From Torreya grandis (Eukaryota > Streptophyta > Pinopsida > Cupressales > Taxaceae): a DNA stretch of 64,000 nt. Shown here piece by piece: positions 37,170 to 48,422 of this stretch. Below the pieces are notes generated by a model, which was given only the letters and a program-made list of their open reading frames with translations, did no database searches and was not told where the DNA came from. The stretch spans positions 6,883,001-6,947,000 of the forward strand of contig JARHVA010000006.1 of assembly GCA_037957365.1 (NCBI GenBank), written 5' to 3'. The position numbers and the translations under genes are program-made. Within the stretch, counting starts at the first letter, position 1. Every line of letters starts with the position of its first letter.

Positions 37170-38173
37170 AAATGGCATGCAAAAAAGGAATATTTCATGT
37201 GATGAAAATATTATTCAAACATATATAAATGAAATAAACTTTGGAAGCTACTCTAAGTAATATACAAAACAACTATTTTACTAAAATAGTTTAAACCCTA
37301 TCATATACACTACACAAAAAGGAGTTTCACATTACAAAGAAAAATGCTCTCAGATCAAGCTCAAATATGAAGTGTATATGTTATACCAACCATGAATCCA
37401 AGCTAGGTGCAAGCTAAAGTCTAAACCAAGCACTAAAAGCTATGGAGGAGGTGAAGGAAAAGCCACCAATCTATAGAAGAGCCAAAACAAGGAGAAGAAA
37501 ATAGATGAAATGGAGTATTAAGGGAGAAAGGAGAAACCCACAAGATTTGGAAGCACTATCAATAGCAATGGAAATCACCAATGGAAGCTGTAGTAGTATA
37601 AGGCATCCCCAATCATAAAGGAAGTTGTTATGCCAAGCAAGAATTAAGAGAGATTCAAGGAGGTAGCCAAACTTCCAATGATCTGATCAAGTGGGAAGAT
37701 TAGAGAAAGATAATAATCAATAATGAGTAGATAGGGATAAAATTAATGATAAAAATTCATATATCTCAACCCTAATCCACCAAAAGACTAAAAACTAGTT
37801 GTTTCTAGCCATTTGGGACCAAATAGGGGTCTTTTTCACATGTTTTGTGTAGGCCACAACCTATGATATGGATTTTTTGAAGGAAACATGTAGCCTAGGC
37901 TATGATTTTATTCCCTAAACCATGACCTACATCAAATAGAGGCCTTGGGTGGTCAACGAGTCCCTAGAAAGGCCCTATGGGGTCCTTGGAAGGGCCTGTC
38001 TGGCATGAGAAGAGACCAAGGTGGACTATGGATGTGTAAGGGATAAGAATATCATGTGAGAAAGGTACAATAAGGTGGTGAATTCTCAAATTAAGATGAA
38101 CAGGGTTGGTATTCTACATGTGAGATAATATATAATCATAAGGAGGAGTAGGGTCATAAGAAGTATGATTACA

Positions 38174-38186
38174 TATGCCCCTGAGG
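38174..38186 (-). promoter_or_regulatory. E4 polypurine tract
   Basis: On the minus strand CCTCAGGGGCATA leads directly into the LTR start TGTAATC. Confidence 0.6.
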
Positions 38187-38439
38187 TATGAGCAATTAGT
38201 GTTAAAATGAACAAGAAGTGTTGTGAAATACCTGGAAGCCACACCAAAACAAAGGAAAGTAAGTACTAGAAAGATAATAGAAAACATTACCTATACTTAC
38301 CAGATAAGGTTGGTGGTGGAAGAATGTTGATGACATGATCCACAGGTGAAAGTGAAAATTATATAAAATCTAGAATCTGACTCTAGATCTAACTCCAACT
38401 CTAGTTCCATCTCTTACAAATAGGGAACACAAGTGATAG

Positions 38440-38850
38440 CAAATTAAATCATACTATCCAAAATGACATTCACCAAGGTATCAACCCTAGTATTCTCCTT
38501 GATATGGGTGAAATATACATCCTCAAAGGATATAAAATCATGTGCCACCTTAAAGAGGGGGAGAAACTTAGAGCTAAGAATGACCCAAAAATTGGTGAGT
38601 TGAGACATGGCTAAGAGTAAGTCAAAAAAAATTACACATAGCATGTGCCTAACTCACAAGAATTGGTCAAGGGACTATTATTGCATGATATTTGATGGAA
38701 TTATTTGTATCATTGATCAAGAAATGACTAGCCATAACAAACTTATGGCCCCATAGATCATCAATAACCTAAGCCACATCTATAGGTCCTAGGTTACCCT
38801 AACTGTCACCATCTATGTGAATCACCATTGAGAGGTACACCATGATGGGG
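38440..38850 (-). pseudogene. E4 RNase H (RVT_3-like) pseudogene
   Basis: Read on minus: HIDGDS then GNLGPID (first Asp), VIDDLWGHKFV, NDTNNSIKYHA (the expected Glu after NN is replaced by Lys region), FFDLLLAMSQL (second Asp) and ISFEDVYFTHIKENTRVDTL (last Asp). This matches the plant RVT_3/archaeal-type RNase H layout, as in Tat elements. Stops occur at Gly/Arg/Glu positions. Confidence 0.72.
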
Positions 38851-40999
38851 GTCGAGGACATATGAAAAGCACCTATATAAAGGTTATCTCAAAATAGGGT
38901 GGAATGAATGGGTTGTATAGGGAAACAAATAATGGAACTAAGCCACAAACATAACAATTAATCAACACTGGCCATGAGAAAAGGTGACAAAAGTAAGTGG
39001 GGGGAAGTTTAGAGAAGATGAAGACCAGTCATCAAGACTAGAGCAAGTCATAAACCACCACATCTAGCTAACACCTATAACCTATAACCATGACAAAAAG
39101 AGAGAGAGGGAGTTACAATATATTCGCTACATGAAAGCATATAAATGACTAATTGAAAGTACAAAAAGTAACTTCTATCCCTGGGTGCCCACGAAATGGG
39201 GCATGGGACTGGGAGGTCAGTGAGGACCTATAAGGGGTCTTAAAGACAAAAATAGGGCCAAAAGAGGCCTAATAAAGCCTCAAATTAAAAAATGGAGGCT
39301 ATCAATGTGTTTAGAACATGTCAAAAGCCCTAAGATGGTGGTCTCATGGTTTGAAATGCAAAAATGCGCCCACAATTTGCATTTGACAAGGAGTGCATGG
39401 GCATGATAGGCCAGAGGACCTAGGGGTCCAAGAGACTAGAATGGTACCAAAATAGACCCAAAGAGGCGTAATATATATAAATTAATTCCACCATTACATT
39501 TGGAATGGGCCAAGACCTCTAAGATGAAGGTTTTGGGGTTCCAAGAGTCAAAATAGAGTCAAAGAGAGGCCTAAAAAGGGAAAAAAAGAAGGTTGTTAGC
39601 TTAGGCCATGGCTTACCTAGGAAAACCTATAGCTTGAGCCACTAAAAAGATAAAATTTTTATATCCTAGTCCACTACCAAGATATGGTTTAGCCCAAAAA
39701 ACCATAGCCTAGGTGAGAAAGGGCCAAAAACAAGCCCGAGGAGGTTGGAAAGACCTAAAATTAGCCCAAAAAGGAAAGGGAAGGGGGAGATAAGAAAATA
39801 ATGTTTGTGAGCATGAAAAAACATAGTTTTCTATTTTCATGATGATCATGATTAATTCATGGTCATGTTTCTCTCTCATGTAGATGCGAGGAGGAGTTAG
39901 AATGTTAGAGGCAAGAAAGAGAGTGACTTAATGCCAACCATAATGAGAGGTGAGGACGAGTGGTATGAATCCCATGATAGATGAAGACCAACTAGGGAAG
40001 GTTGGATCAGTTAATAATAAATCACAATCACTAACCCACACCACCTATAATCACTATGAAAATAAGAGAGAGGGATTTGACATGAGGCTAGTTACTACCA
40101 AGCAGTAGCCCAACCAACTAAAAGAAGTAAAAGACTCTACTCTTATCCCAAGGTGCATCCAAGGAGGAGTACATAAGTTATATGACCAAGGAAAACCATA
40201 AGGTTTATGATGAATGCCACAAGGGGGTCAATCCATTTAATAAAGCCCTGAGGAGGGTGTTCTAGTAAGCTATGAGGCTCACCAAAGCACCATAGGCCCA
40301 GGCCTAAGCTTGCCCTTGAGGGTAGGCTTCCATCTAACCCTAAATAGAGGCCTACCCATGAGATAGGCCACTACTTGGCCTATGAAGTGGCCAAATAAGA
40401 GGCAAAAGGAAAGGAGAGGGATATGAAGCATCCATATCCCTAGGTTCACTAGTTATGACCTAAAACACAAGAGTGCCAAAAGTGGAGTCATTGGTTGTGA
40501 ATGAGACCTATAAACCCAAATAAGTAAAAGGATGATGTCATGTATGATGCATAGGCATGATATTATTTTAATATTTCCTCTTATTTATTTGGTTGAGTGC
40601 TATACCATGGATGTAATAACACTCAAGATCAAACTTAGTTACTCTAGTAGCCTCAGTAGGAGATGCATTGAGAGAGCCAATAATCTAATGGGAAAAGTGG
40701 GACTCAAGAGAGAGCTCAATGTTTGGGGAAATGTATTGGAAGAGGTATTTAAAAATAGATGAGCTGATTTATAATCATAGAGTGAAGGAGGGAGTCAGTT
40801 GATGCATGTCAAACTCTAAAGGAGTGAACATTGTTTGGTACTTAGTCGGATCACAATGTTCATCCTTGAGAAAATGAGATTCAACCATAGAGGATGTGTG
40901 ATCACCCATAAAACCTTGTAAAGAGATATCCAAATCCTCAATTTAGGGCTTTATCTTTGTGTAGAGCAATGCCTAGGGATTTGGGTCAACCTCTAAGGT
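38851..40999 (-). other. E4 interior without recognised domain
   Basis: 2.1 kb with many AGGCC, GGCCT and CCATGG-type words; 39360-39780 looks like the purine-rich part of the LTR (AAGAGGCCTAA, GGGGTCC). No RT YVDD/YLDD block found on either strand by eye. Confidence 0.4.
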
Positions 41000-41335
41000 G
41001 TGAAACTCACTTTATGCACAAATTGGACCATGTGAAATGTCACTGATGTGATAGCCTACATGGCAGTGGTCTAAGGATGGTAAAGAATCATTTTGTAGGA
41101 ATGATCGAGGTCTAACACACAAAACTCAATTTTTGACCACCTTGGGACCAAACTTGATGTGGAGCTTCACTTTTCCCACGGGCATAAGTATGTTATTATT
41201 GAAACTGACACACCTATTGTGAGAATCAAAAAACATTCTTCTAACTTATTTTGAGCTCATCAAATACCCATAGAGGCATCATATTCAAGGTGGATTATTT
41301 ATCAATAATGCACCACTTGACATGGAAATCATCAA
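41000..41335 (-). pseudogene. E4 aspartic protease pseudogene
   Basis: On minus: WCIIDK, stop, STLNMMPLWVFDEL (catalytic Asp kept; D-x-G-S Gly lost to a stop) at about 41330-41250, then after shifts VLDLDHSYKMILYHPW (about 41090-41050), equivalent to YNLLLGRPW. Typical plant gypsy retropepsin. Confidence 0.75.
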
Positions 41336-42239
41336 TAAAAGTCTCAATATAGAGAGGAAATCAAGCCCTCTTAGCCAAAATCGAAGCATTGGGCAAGGAG
41401 GCTAGGTTAAAAGAGAGGACCATAGGATGAGGATGCTTAGGTGTATCAAAATTAAACAACACTCCAACATCATCCTACATTGGATCCTCATGAGAGATAT
41501 CAAGCTCATCAAATATGATTCCCCTTTACTTAGGGCAAAGATGAAGTATGTCCTAGATGGATATTCCAGATGAGAGCCCTTATAACTCCTTTATGATGGA
41601 GTATGGATGTTATCTATCTTAGGGAGGGATGTTATGTCAAAATTCAATCTAACTTTGGGATTCCCTACCCTTATGGGTTAGACAGGAGGCCCAACACCAC
41701 TAGTCTTTCTAATGGGGTTAGTGGCCCAACCTGAGCGTGTGTTGACAAATCACTCATAACCAGTAGGGGTGATGTCAATAGCAAAAACAAGGTTACTACT
41801 CTCATGCTTGGATTTCCCTCATGGTTCAACTTGAGAAGAGGAGTCATAAGAGGTTGAGGAACAAGAAGGATAACGTGGGGCCTTAGCCTTTAATTTATTC
41901 TTTTGCTTCTTCTTCTCCTTATTTTGGCTTGGTAGAGATTCCTTAAACACATCCAACTTGCAATTGGGTTCAATAAGAGGAGAAATCTAAGATAGAGGCA
42001 AGGCTTTCCCACAAAACTTTTGGGTGGCATAATTAGCATCATCATGCCCCCTCATCTAGTGGTGATTTTAAAACTTGGTGGGTTCATAAGGAAACATCAT
42101 CTATTATTTTTCTATGCTATATTTATAATCCTTATTTTCAATTGGCTTCTTGTTGAAAACATTCACCTCACATCTATCCTTCTTGTCCTTCTTCTCAAGA
42201 GGAGAATAAGTGACACCATCACCAATCATGTTATAGTTA
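41336..42239 (-). other. E4 gag-protease linker
   Basis: Stop-interrupted linker with Lys-rich and acidic stretches on minus (for example LLRRRTRRI-like near 42195). No clear zinc knuckle seen. Confidence 0.4.
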
Positions 42240-43115
42240 TGATTGCATGAGGAGGATGGCTTTTAGGAAGGTATAGGTTAAATGCTTGCACATACCTCAA
42301 ACACTTCAATCTTTAGATACTCATTAACAACTTCATCATAAGAGGTGGGATCATTCTTGAGGACCTCAAAGTGAATTTCCTACCTTAATGCTTGCATGAA
42401 CATATCATAAAGTTGTTCATCCAAGAATCTAGTCCTGCACGTATGAATGATTGCATAATATTTATGCACAAAATTGTAAGTTTAATTGACCCTTGGCCTA
42501 TGCCATGTTAGTGAGTGATTGGATACTAAGGTTAATGGGCCTATAAATATCAAAATATTAGAGTAAGTCATCCAAAAGGAGCTAAAAACTAAAGAGAATC
42601 TGGAGGTAGATTCTAAAATTAGACAAGAGATTTAGCTCACAGAGAACAAGTGAAGAGCTTCAATAACATGCCTTCATCCCAATCCCGATCCATACATTCC
42701 ATCATGAATGTTTTAATATTCTTCATAGGATTACAGTCTCGAGTCCCATTAAACTTTGGTAGTTTAGTCATAGGATTAGGAAGGGGAATAACATGCACCC
42801 ATGGGGCGAGAGTATTCTGACAGAGATCCTCATAAACATGATTGATAGCTAGATAGTGATGAGATCTAGGATAAGGATCATGATGGTAATGATGTTTCCT
42901 ATGCCTATAGACATCATCATAAACATGGTCATGGAGAGAATGATGTTGAGGTGGATCTTGATAAGGAGGCTAATCATAACAAAAATCATCTCTACCATGA
43001 GGTGGGGAATGGCCATATAAAGTGTGACAATCTCCATAAGGATGATCGAAAGAGGTGGCATACTCAAGGAAATGGTCATGATGACCAAAATATCCCTTAT
43101 ATTGGTCACGTGCCA
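42240..43115 (-). pseudogene. gag: E4 gag pseudogene with His-rich N-terminus
   Basis: On minus the frame starts near RDQYKGYFGHHDHF (43110) and runs through an unusual His/Tyr/Asp-rich part (YQDPPQHHSLHDHVYDDV, then HHYHHDPYPRSHHYL near 42880). The gag core follows: KLPKFNGTRDCNPMKNIKTF (about 42765), MDRDWDEGMLLKLF, and after a shift LYDMFMQALR ... PTSYDEVVNEYLKIEVFE (about 42400-42290). This is the retrotransposon gag pattern. Confidence 0.8.
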
Positions 43116-44026
43116 TCAAACAAGGGTTAATCATTGGTTATTGATGCTCTTAATATGTGTCACATGGATCTCTAGTTTGTAAGTGGTGATTGACATTAGT
43201 ATGCTCATCAAAAACTCTAAAAAAAGGACTAGGAGGATGGCAAGAAACCTTATGGAAAAGATATGTTTTTGAATGGGAATACCTATGATACATATCATGA
43301 ACTTGAAACTATTATTTTATAAGAGTTTCCAGTCAAGAAAGAGGTGGAGAACTCACACAAGAATTGGTCGAGGCACTTGACAAAGAATAGGTATGACCTC
43401 TATCTTTAGAGGCCACACGCCATCAACTCCTAAGGGGAGAAGGATGCACTTCATTTAACTGAAGATGTCTATAACAATCATGAATGATTGCCCACAACTC
43501 ATTGGGTCCTAACTAGGAAAGAGGATCCTCATCACATCGAATGGGTGAGTAAGATACAACATGATGATGAGCAATAACATCCTTAGATGAATGAAGTTTA
43601 GACTGGTGAAAAAGAGACTAAATCTATTGGTTATAGTCCTGTCAATCTTATTCCTTATCAAACATGAGAGGGTGTAGAATACCATGCTAGGTCAAGGGAG
43701 GATCCTGGGTTTTACGATGTCTATGTAATTCCATTATAATCATAGCTTTCTCATGAGTGAACTCAAGGCTGAGACCTTGAATCTGATGAGAATAATATCC
43801 CAAAGGTGGGAGGTCAGCTATGGATGCAATAAAACAAGAGCAACATGGAAGATAACAAAAAAGAAAAATCAAAGGAGAACCAATAGAAAGAATAACATAA
43901 AACCAAAGTAGAATACAACTAAGGTGAGAGATAAAACATAATTGAAAGTAAAGCCTAGTGACTAACAGAGGGGAATTGGCTAAGAAATATCTAAATAGGA
44001 GAGAACTAGTGTGAAAGCATATGTGA
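43116..44026 (-). other. E4 leader
   Basis: Untranslated leader between primer site and gag on minus. Open frames 43687-44046 and 43980-44270 cross the primer site and LTR and look like chance. Confidence 0.45.
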
Positions 44027-44045
44027 GGTCCCATTGGGCATGCCA
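44027..44045 (-). promoter_or_regulatory. E4 primer-binding site
   Basis: On minus TGGCATGCCCAATGGGACC, three bases (TTT) after the LTR end GGAGCTACA. Same family as E3, E6 and E8. Confidence 0.82.
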
Positions 44046-44048
44046 AAA

Positions 44049-45643
44049 TGTAGCTCCAAGAATCTGAATAAAAAAACCAATGTTTAGTAGGGTGCTAAAG
44101 GAAACCACTAAGAGGCTGGAAGGCTTAGGGGTTCTATGGGCTATAGGAGGTCTATAGTAGCTATTAGGTTTACTAGCTTGCACTAGGTTATATATAAATT
44201 TATAAACTAAGTTGGGGCTAGTAAAAATGAGCACACAGAGTATGCATGAACCTCTAGCATATCTAACCACAATAAATCAAGTGGCTAAAACTATACTATT
44301 GGTTGTATAAACAATATGAAAACAATAATATTGAATAAAATGAGATAACCAATGAAATGTAAATCTAGAAATCAAGGCACTTTGAGGCCAAATGAAATAC
44401 ATTTTGTGCAACAAAGATGTTTTCAAGTAAGGGTTCAAAATCATGCCTATTTTATTTTTGATCTATCCTTTCAAATCAACACTGCAATTTTTTAATCATG
44501 TAATGTTCTAGTTTTAGCAAAAGAGGGAAATAATGTTTGAACAAGTTTTCTAGTGTGTTTTGCACACGTATATCTCTACTATGCAATGAGGAAGGGTTCT
44601 AAAGAGAGAAATGGCATGCAACAAAGGAATATTTCAAGAAATGAAAGTATTATTCAAATATATATAAATTTAATAAACTTCGGAAGCTACTCCAAGCAAT
44701 ATACAAAATAACTATTTTACTAAAAAAGTTCAAACCCTAACATATACACTTCACAAATAAAGGATTTTCAATTTTAAAAGTAAAGTGCCCCTAGATCAAG
44801 CTTAAATATGAAGTGTAGATGTTCTACCAACTAAGAGTCCAAGATATGAAGCAATTTAGGAGGAAGACCAAGCTAGGTGTAAGCTGAACTCCAAACCAAG
44901 AGCTAAGAGTTGTGGAGGAGGTGAAGGAGAAACCACCAATCTATGGAAGAGCCAAAGCAGGGAGCACAAAATAGGTGAAATGGAGTTTTGAAGGAGCAAA
45001 GATAAACCCACAATCTCCAAGAAAACTATCAATAGAAATGATAATCTCCAATGGAATCTACAATAGTATAGGGCATCCCCAATCACAAAGGAAGCTATTG
45101 TGTCAAGCAAGAATCAAGAGAGATTCAAGGAGGCAACCAAAATTCTAATGATATAATTAAGTGGGATGATCAGAGCAAGAGAATGATCAAGAGTGAGGAG
45201 AGAGGGCTCAAATGAATGAGAAAAAGGCATATGTCTCAATCCTAATATGTCAAAAGACCAAAAACTAGTCATTTTTAGTTGTTTAGGACCAAACAAGGGT
45301 TTTTTTCATCCATTCTACCTAGGCCACAGCCTAAGAGATGGATTTTATGAAATAAACATGTGGCCTAGGCTACAAGTTTCCTCCCTAAGCCATGGCTTAG
45401 GTCAAATAGAGGCCTAGGGTGGTCAACAAGTCCCTAAAAGGGCCCTATGGGGTCCCTAGAGGGCATATCTGACATGAGAAGAGACGAAGGTAGATTAAGG
45501 ATGTGTAAGATATGAGAATATCATGTGAGAAAAGTACAAGCAAGTGGTTAATATCTAAAATCAGGATGACCAGGGTTGATAGTTTGCATGTGAGCTGATA
45601 TATAATCATAAGGAGGAGTAGGGTCATAAGTAGTATAATTACA
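44049..45643 (-). repeat. E4 5' LTR
   Basis: 1595 bp, lacking the solo LTR of the other copy. Carries a perfect 16-bp palindrome CTAAGCCATGGCTTAG at 45385-45400, plus TGGCCTAGGCTA at 45361-45372 and AGGCCACAGCCT at 45321-45332. Confidence 0.88.
45385..45400. repeat. CTAAGCCATGGCTTAG palindrome in E4 LTR
   Basis: Perfect 16-bp palindrome. Together with CCTAGG-centred partners 13-24 bp upstream it forms a cluster, decayed in the other LTR (37851-37930) and again inside E4 near 39597-39715 (TTAGGCCATGGCTTA, CATAGCCTAGG). Confidence 0.75.
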
Positions 45644-45648
45644 CCTTC

Positions 45649-45705
45649 CCTCAAAATGCTATAAATAGAGGGCAAGGCTTGAGATTTGTAACAAGAGGTT
45701 GAACA
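45649..45705 (+). repeat. E5 3' LTR, part 2
   Basis: Continues E5 3' LTR after E4, corresponding to 31605-31662, including TATA box 45660-45667, and ends with GAACA (45701-45705), the left duplication of E6. The E4 right duplication is 45644-45648. Confidence 0.85.
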
Positions 45706-47263
45706 TGTAGACACCAAAATCATGTCTACTCCTTGGATTGGTATATAGTTGTTAATCCTAGGTGTCTTTTTTTCTCATTAGGAATAAGAAGAGTCACATT
45801 GGGAATGTGAAATGAATATCCATTTTGGATTTTATATTATAATGTGTTGTGAGGTGTCTTGGCATGGCCAACAATAGGTAATGTTATTAGTCCCTTATTA
45901 TCCTACCCTTGGTCCCCTTGGTCCACTCCTAACACATTCCTAACCCACACAATTATTAATTTAAAATAAATTAACTATTTTAAATTAATAACACCCCCTT
46001 GCCACATCACCCATGCCACCTCACCCCACCTCGGATACCTTTCCTTAGATGCCTTCCTCACCCCATGCCAAATCTTAATTGCTTAGACCCCATTTCACCT
46101 CTCTCACTAGCCTCTCACGCTCATTTAATCCACCTTCGACCATTTTCCAATGACACTTAGACCTGGCAATTGCAAGAACAGGCAGAAGGCTAAAAATAGC
46201 CTCCTGTCCCATTCTTTAACCACTGACATCGGTCAGTCTTCGGTCAACATTAATGGTTTTGCCAGTGTTGGTTCCTTTAAAATAACATTTTTGCTTCTGT
46301 TGCCCCACCCGCGAATGCCAATTCTCTTCCTCCAGGGTTCAAGCTCTCTCGCTCCTCGACTTCTTGCAGGTATCAACATCTCAACAACACTCTCCAGGCT
46401 CAGATGTTCTACACCAGTCATTCCACACTGGATTGAAGATTGTATGACATCTCTCACATCAGCCATAATGGAAACAGACCTCTTGCACTTCTGCCTTTCC
46501 ACTCACAACTAAGTATTCCTACTACTTTATATTTTAGTATTCTTTTAAATCCATTTGGTAATCAGCCTATTGTCCATTTCTAAGCACTATTGACACAACC
46601 CAACTTGTTCTTCTTGGAGAGGCTAAAAAGCCTTCTCTCATCCTTATCTCCCTTTTACCCCTATCCTCCATCTGGTCCCTCTTTCAGGCCACACTCTCTG
46701 ACTTGAAAACCCTGCACAAACCATCAGACTCCCAGACTACCACAAACCATTTTGTCGACCACAGACTCAACTTGACATTCGTCCAAAGCCACATTGCCCC
46801 GACCGACATCGGTCTCCAGACCCATTGCCCCTATCGACATTGATAGACTAATCGACGTTGGCAACTTTAATCAAATCGACGATGACAGACTAACTAGTGT
46901 CGGTGACTGTGGAAGACCAATAACAGAATATAGGTACGCATTGTCTCTATTTATTTTGCTTAGTCTTTCATTATTTATCTTTATCCGACATTCTTTTATC
47001 AACTAGTGAACTGTCATCCCTCAAAGAAGTCTTTGTACTTTTGGGACCGAGCTTCACTTGGCAGTCCACCTTATCTCTATCTAACAATCTCTGTGTTTGA
47101 GTCTCTTTCTTCTACAGGTGTCATCCTCCACAGCCAAAGAGGAGTCCCTACAATGTCTGGATAACAGTGCACAAACTTCATCTGGGTACGTACAAACCCC
47201 TGACCATTATCTTAGTTTCTTTCATCTTTTGAATGTAGAAAAGCGAGAAAACTGTTAGAAACA
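45706..47263 (+). repeat. E6 5' LTR
   Basis: TGTAGACACC to TTAGAAACA, 1558 bp. Up to 47147 it is the reverse complement of 53117-54399. Contains the palindrome motifs at 46223, 46261 and 46802-46904. Confidence 0.88.
46802..46904. repeat. Array C of 12-bp palindromes in E6 LTR
   Basis: Starts: 46802 (ACCGACATCGGT), 46833 (ATCGACATTGAT), 46851 (ATCGACGTTGGC), 46875 (ATCGACGATGAC), 46893 (ACTAGTGTCGGT); spacings 31, 18, 24, 18. In the inverted LTR the partners of the second and fifth read ACCGATGTCGGT and ACTGGCGTCGAT, so different copies have lost different CpGs from a shared ancestor. Confidence 0.8.
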
Positions 47264-47266
47264 TTC

Positions 47267-47285
47267 TGGCACGCCTGGTGGGACC
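47267..47285 (+). promoter_or_regulatory. E6 primer-binding site
   Basis: TGGCACGCCTGGTGGGACC, three bases (TTC) after the LTR end. The best preserved copy of the site shared by E1, E3, E4, E6 and E8. Confidence 0.85.
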
Positions 47286-47286
47286 C

Positions 47287-48422
47287 TAGGAGTTTTCCTT
47301 GGGTTCATACTTTTTCCTCCAAAAACAAAACATTCATATAGGTGCATTAGATTTCTTCTTGCATCCTTTTTCTTCTATCTCTTCATTTTGAAAAGACATC
47401 ATAAGCAAGTTAAAAAGAACCTTTCTTTTTCTTGTCATTTCTTCTTGCATCTTAGAGTAGTGAAGTTCATACTCTTAACCCTTTCTCAACTTGTCTGCAT
47501 CCAAACACACATTTCTATTTGGGCTTACAATCTATTGCATCTCATTTCTGCTTGAATGCATATTTAGTCCACACATCTAGTAACTTAAAACCGCATTATG
47601 AATAAAGCATAGTGCACTTATGTTACACGACCAGACCACTTTCACAATCAAACATCTAAACACACCTGAGACAAGGTCTGACTAGGATTTCATCACCTAG
47701 CTGATACCTTACCCTTCTTGGTAATCCCACTTGGACTTCACCACCAAGGGGAGAGCCCACTCTATTCTCTAGCAGAGTATAAACTCTAGGGGAAGTATAT
47801 ACTAGCTAAGTGACCCAGCTTATCTCTAGGCTCGTGAAGTGAGGGGAGCTTGCTCCTTAGCACCAGGCCACGTACAGAACCTAACACAGATTTTGAGCAC
47901 TAAAACTAACCCAAAACCAACCTTAGACTACTTCTTCTAGGACCTGTTCTAAAAGCCAACCTCCCCAACACACTCTAAGGCATAAGCCAACATGATTCTA
48001 AAAGTTTATTCTTAGGATTTAACATTTAGGATCTACCTGTCTTCATCTATTTTTCTATTTCTATCTAATTTTTTGAGCTAGTGAGGATGTTTTCTTCTTT
48101 TTTCCAAAAATTTTTAAATTCTTTGAGTTTCTGGAAAAACACAGTAACCGACATCAGTTTTCCCACCGACGTTGGCAACCTTTTCTTCATCGACATCGGT
48201 TATCTGACTGACATCGGCCCCCTTTATTCATCGGCATCAATTTTTATACTGACGTCGGTCACTGTCACAATCTTTTTCCCAAAATAGCAGGCTTAAAACT
48301 TGACTTTCTTACTGTTAGACACACATTCTGAGTTCCTAAAACTAGAAAAACATAGTTTCTAGAACCTGACCCTCTTGCCTTGAATGGTTTTGACACATAG
48401 TCAAACCAAAACTCTTGTTGAC
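47287..48422 (+). other. E6 leader
   Basis: 1.1-kb untranslated leader, C/T-rich. Contains array D (48147-48259). The short frame 48081-48287 is produced by the array. Confidence 0.55.
48147..48259. repeat. Array D of 12-bp palindromes in E6 leader
   Basis: Six copies start at 48147, 48165, 48189, 48207, 48230 and 48248: ACCGACATCAGT, ACCGACGTTGGC, ATCGACATCGGT, ACTGACATCGGC, ATCGGCATCAAT, ACTGACGTCGGT. Spacings 18, 24, 18, 23, 18, an almost regular 42-bp double unit. Spacers are not conserved in sequence. Confidence 0.85.

Larger units (their letters stand above)
36086..38173 (-). repeat. E4 3' LTR (carries a solo LTR insertion)
   Basis: About 1547 bp after removing the 541-bp insertion at 36629-37169, plus its duplication; matches 44049-45643. 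Contains the palindrome TAGCCTAGGCTA at 37891-37902 and a decayed CTAAACCATGACCTAC at 37915-37930. Confidence 0.88.
36086..45643 (-). mobile_element. E4: minus-strand Ty3/gypsy element in the E5 3' LTR
   Basis: 9.6 kb including a later solo LTR. LTRs are 36086-38173 (3', contains the solo LTR) and 44049-45643 (5'). On the minus strand LTRs start TGTAAT and end GGAGCTACA. Duplication CCTTG/CCTTC with one mismatch (36081-36085, 45644-45648). Primer site, gag, protease and a second-type RNase H are visible on minus; I could not find RT or integrase in 38850-41000, so it may be a deletion derivative. Confidence 0.88.

Noticed and set aside
42849..43109. Met/Ile-rich 86-aa minus-strand frame
   Set aside because: It is a frame-shifted shadow of the His-rich E4 gag N-terminus.
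48147..48259. CRISPR-like array
   Set aside because: Eukaryotic plant repeat context, unit only 12 bp with degenerate palindromes and spacers of 6-12 bp; no cas genes.
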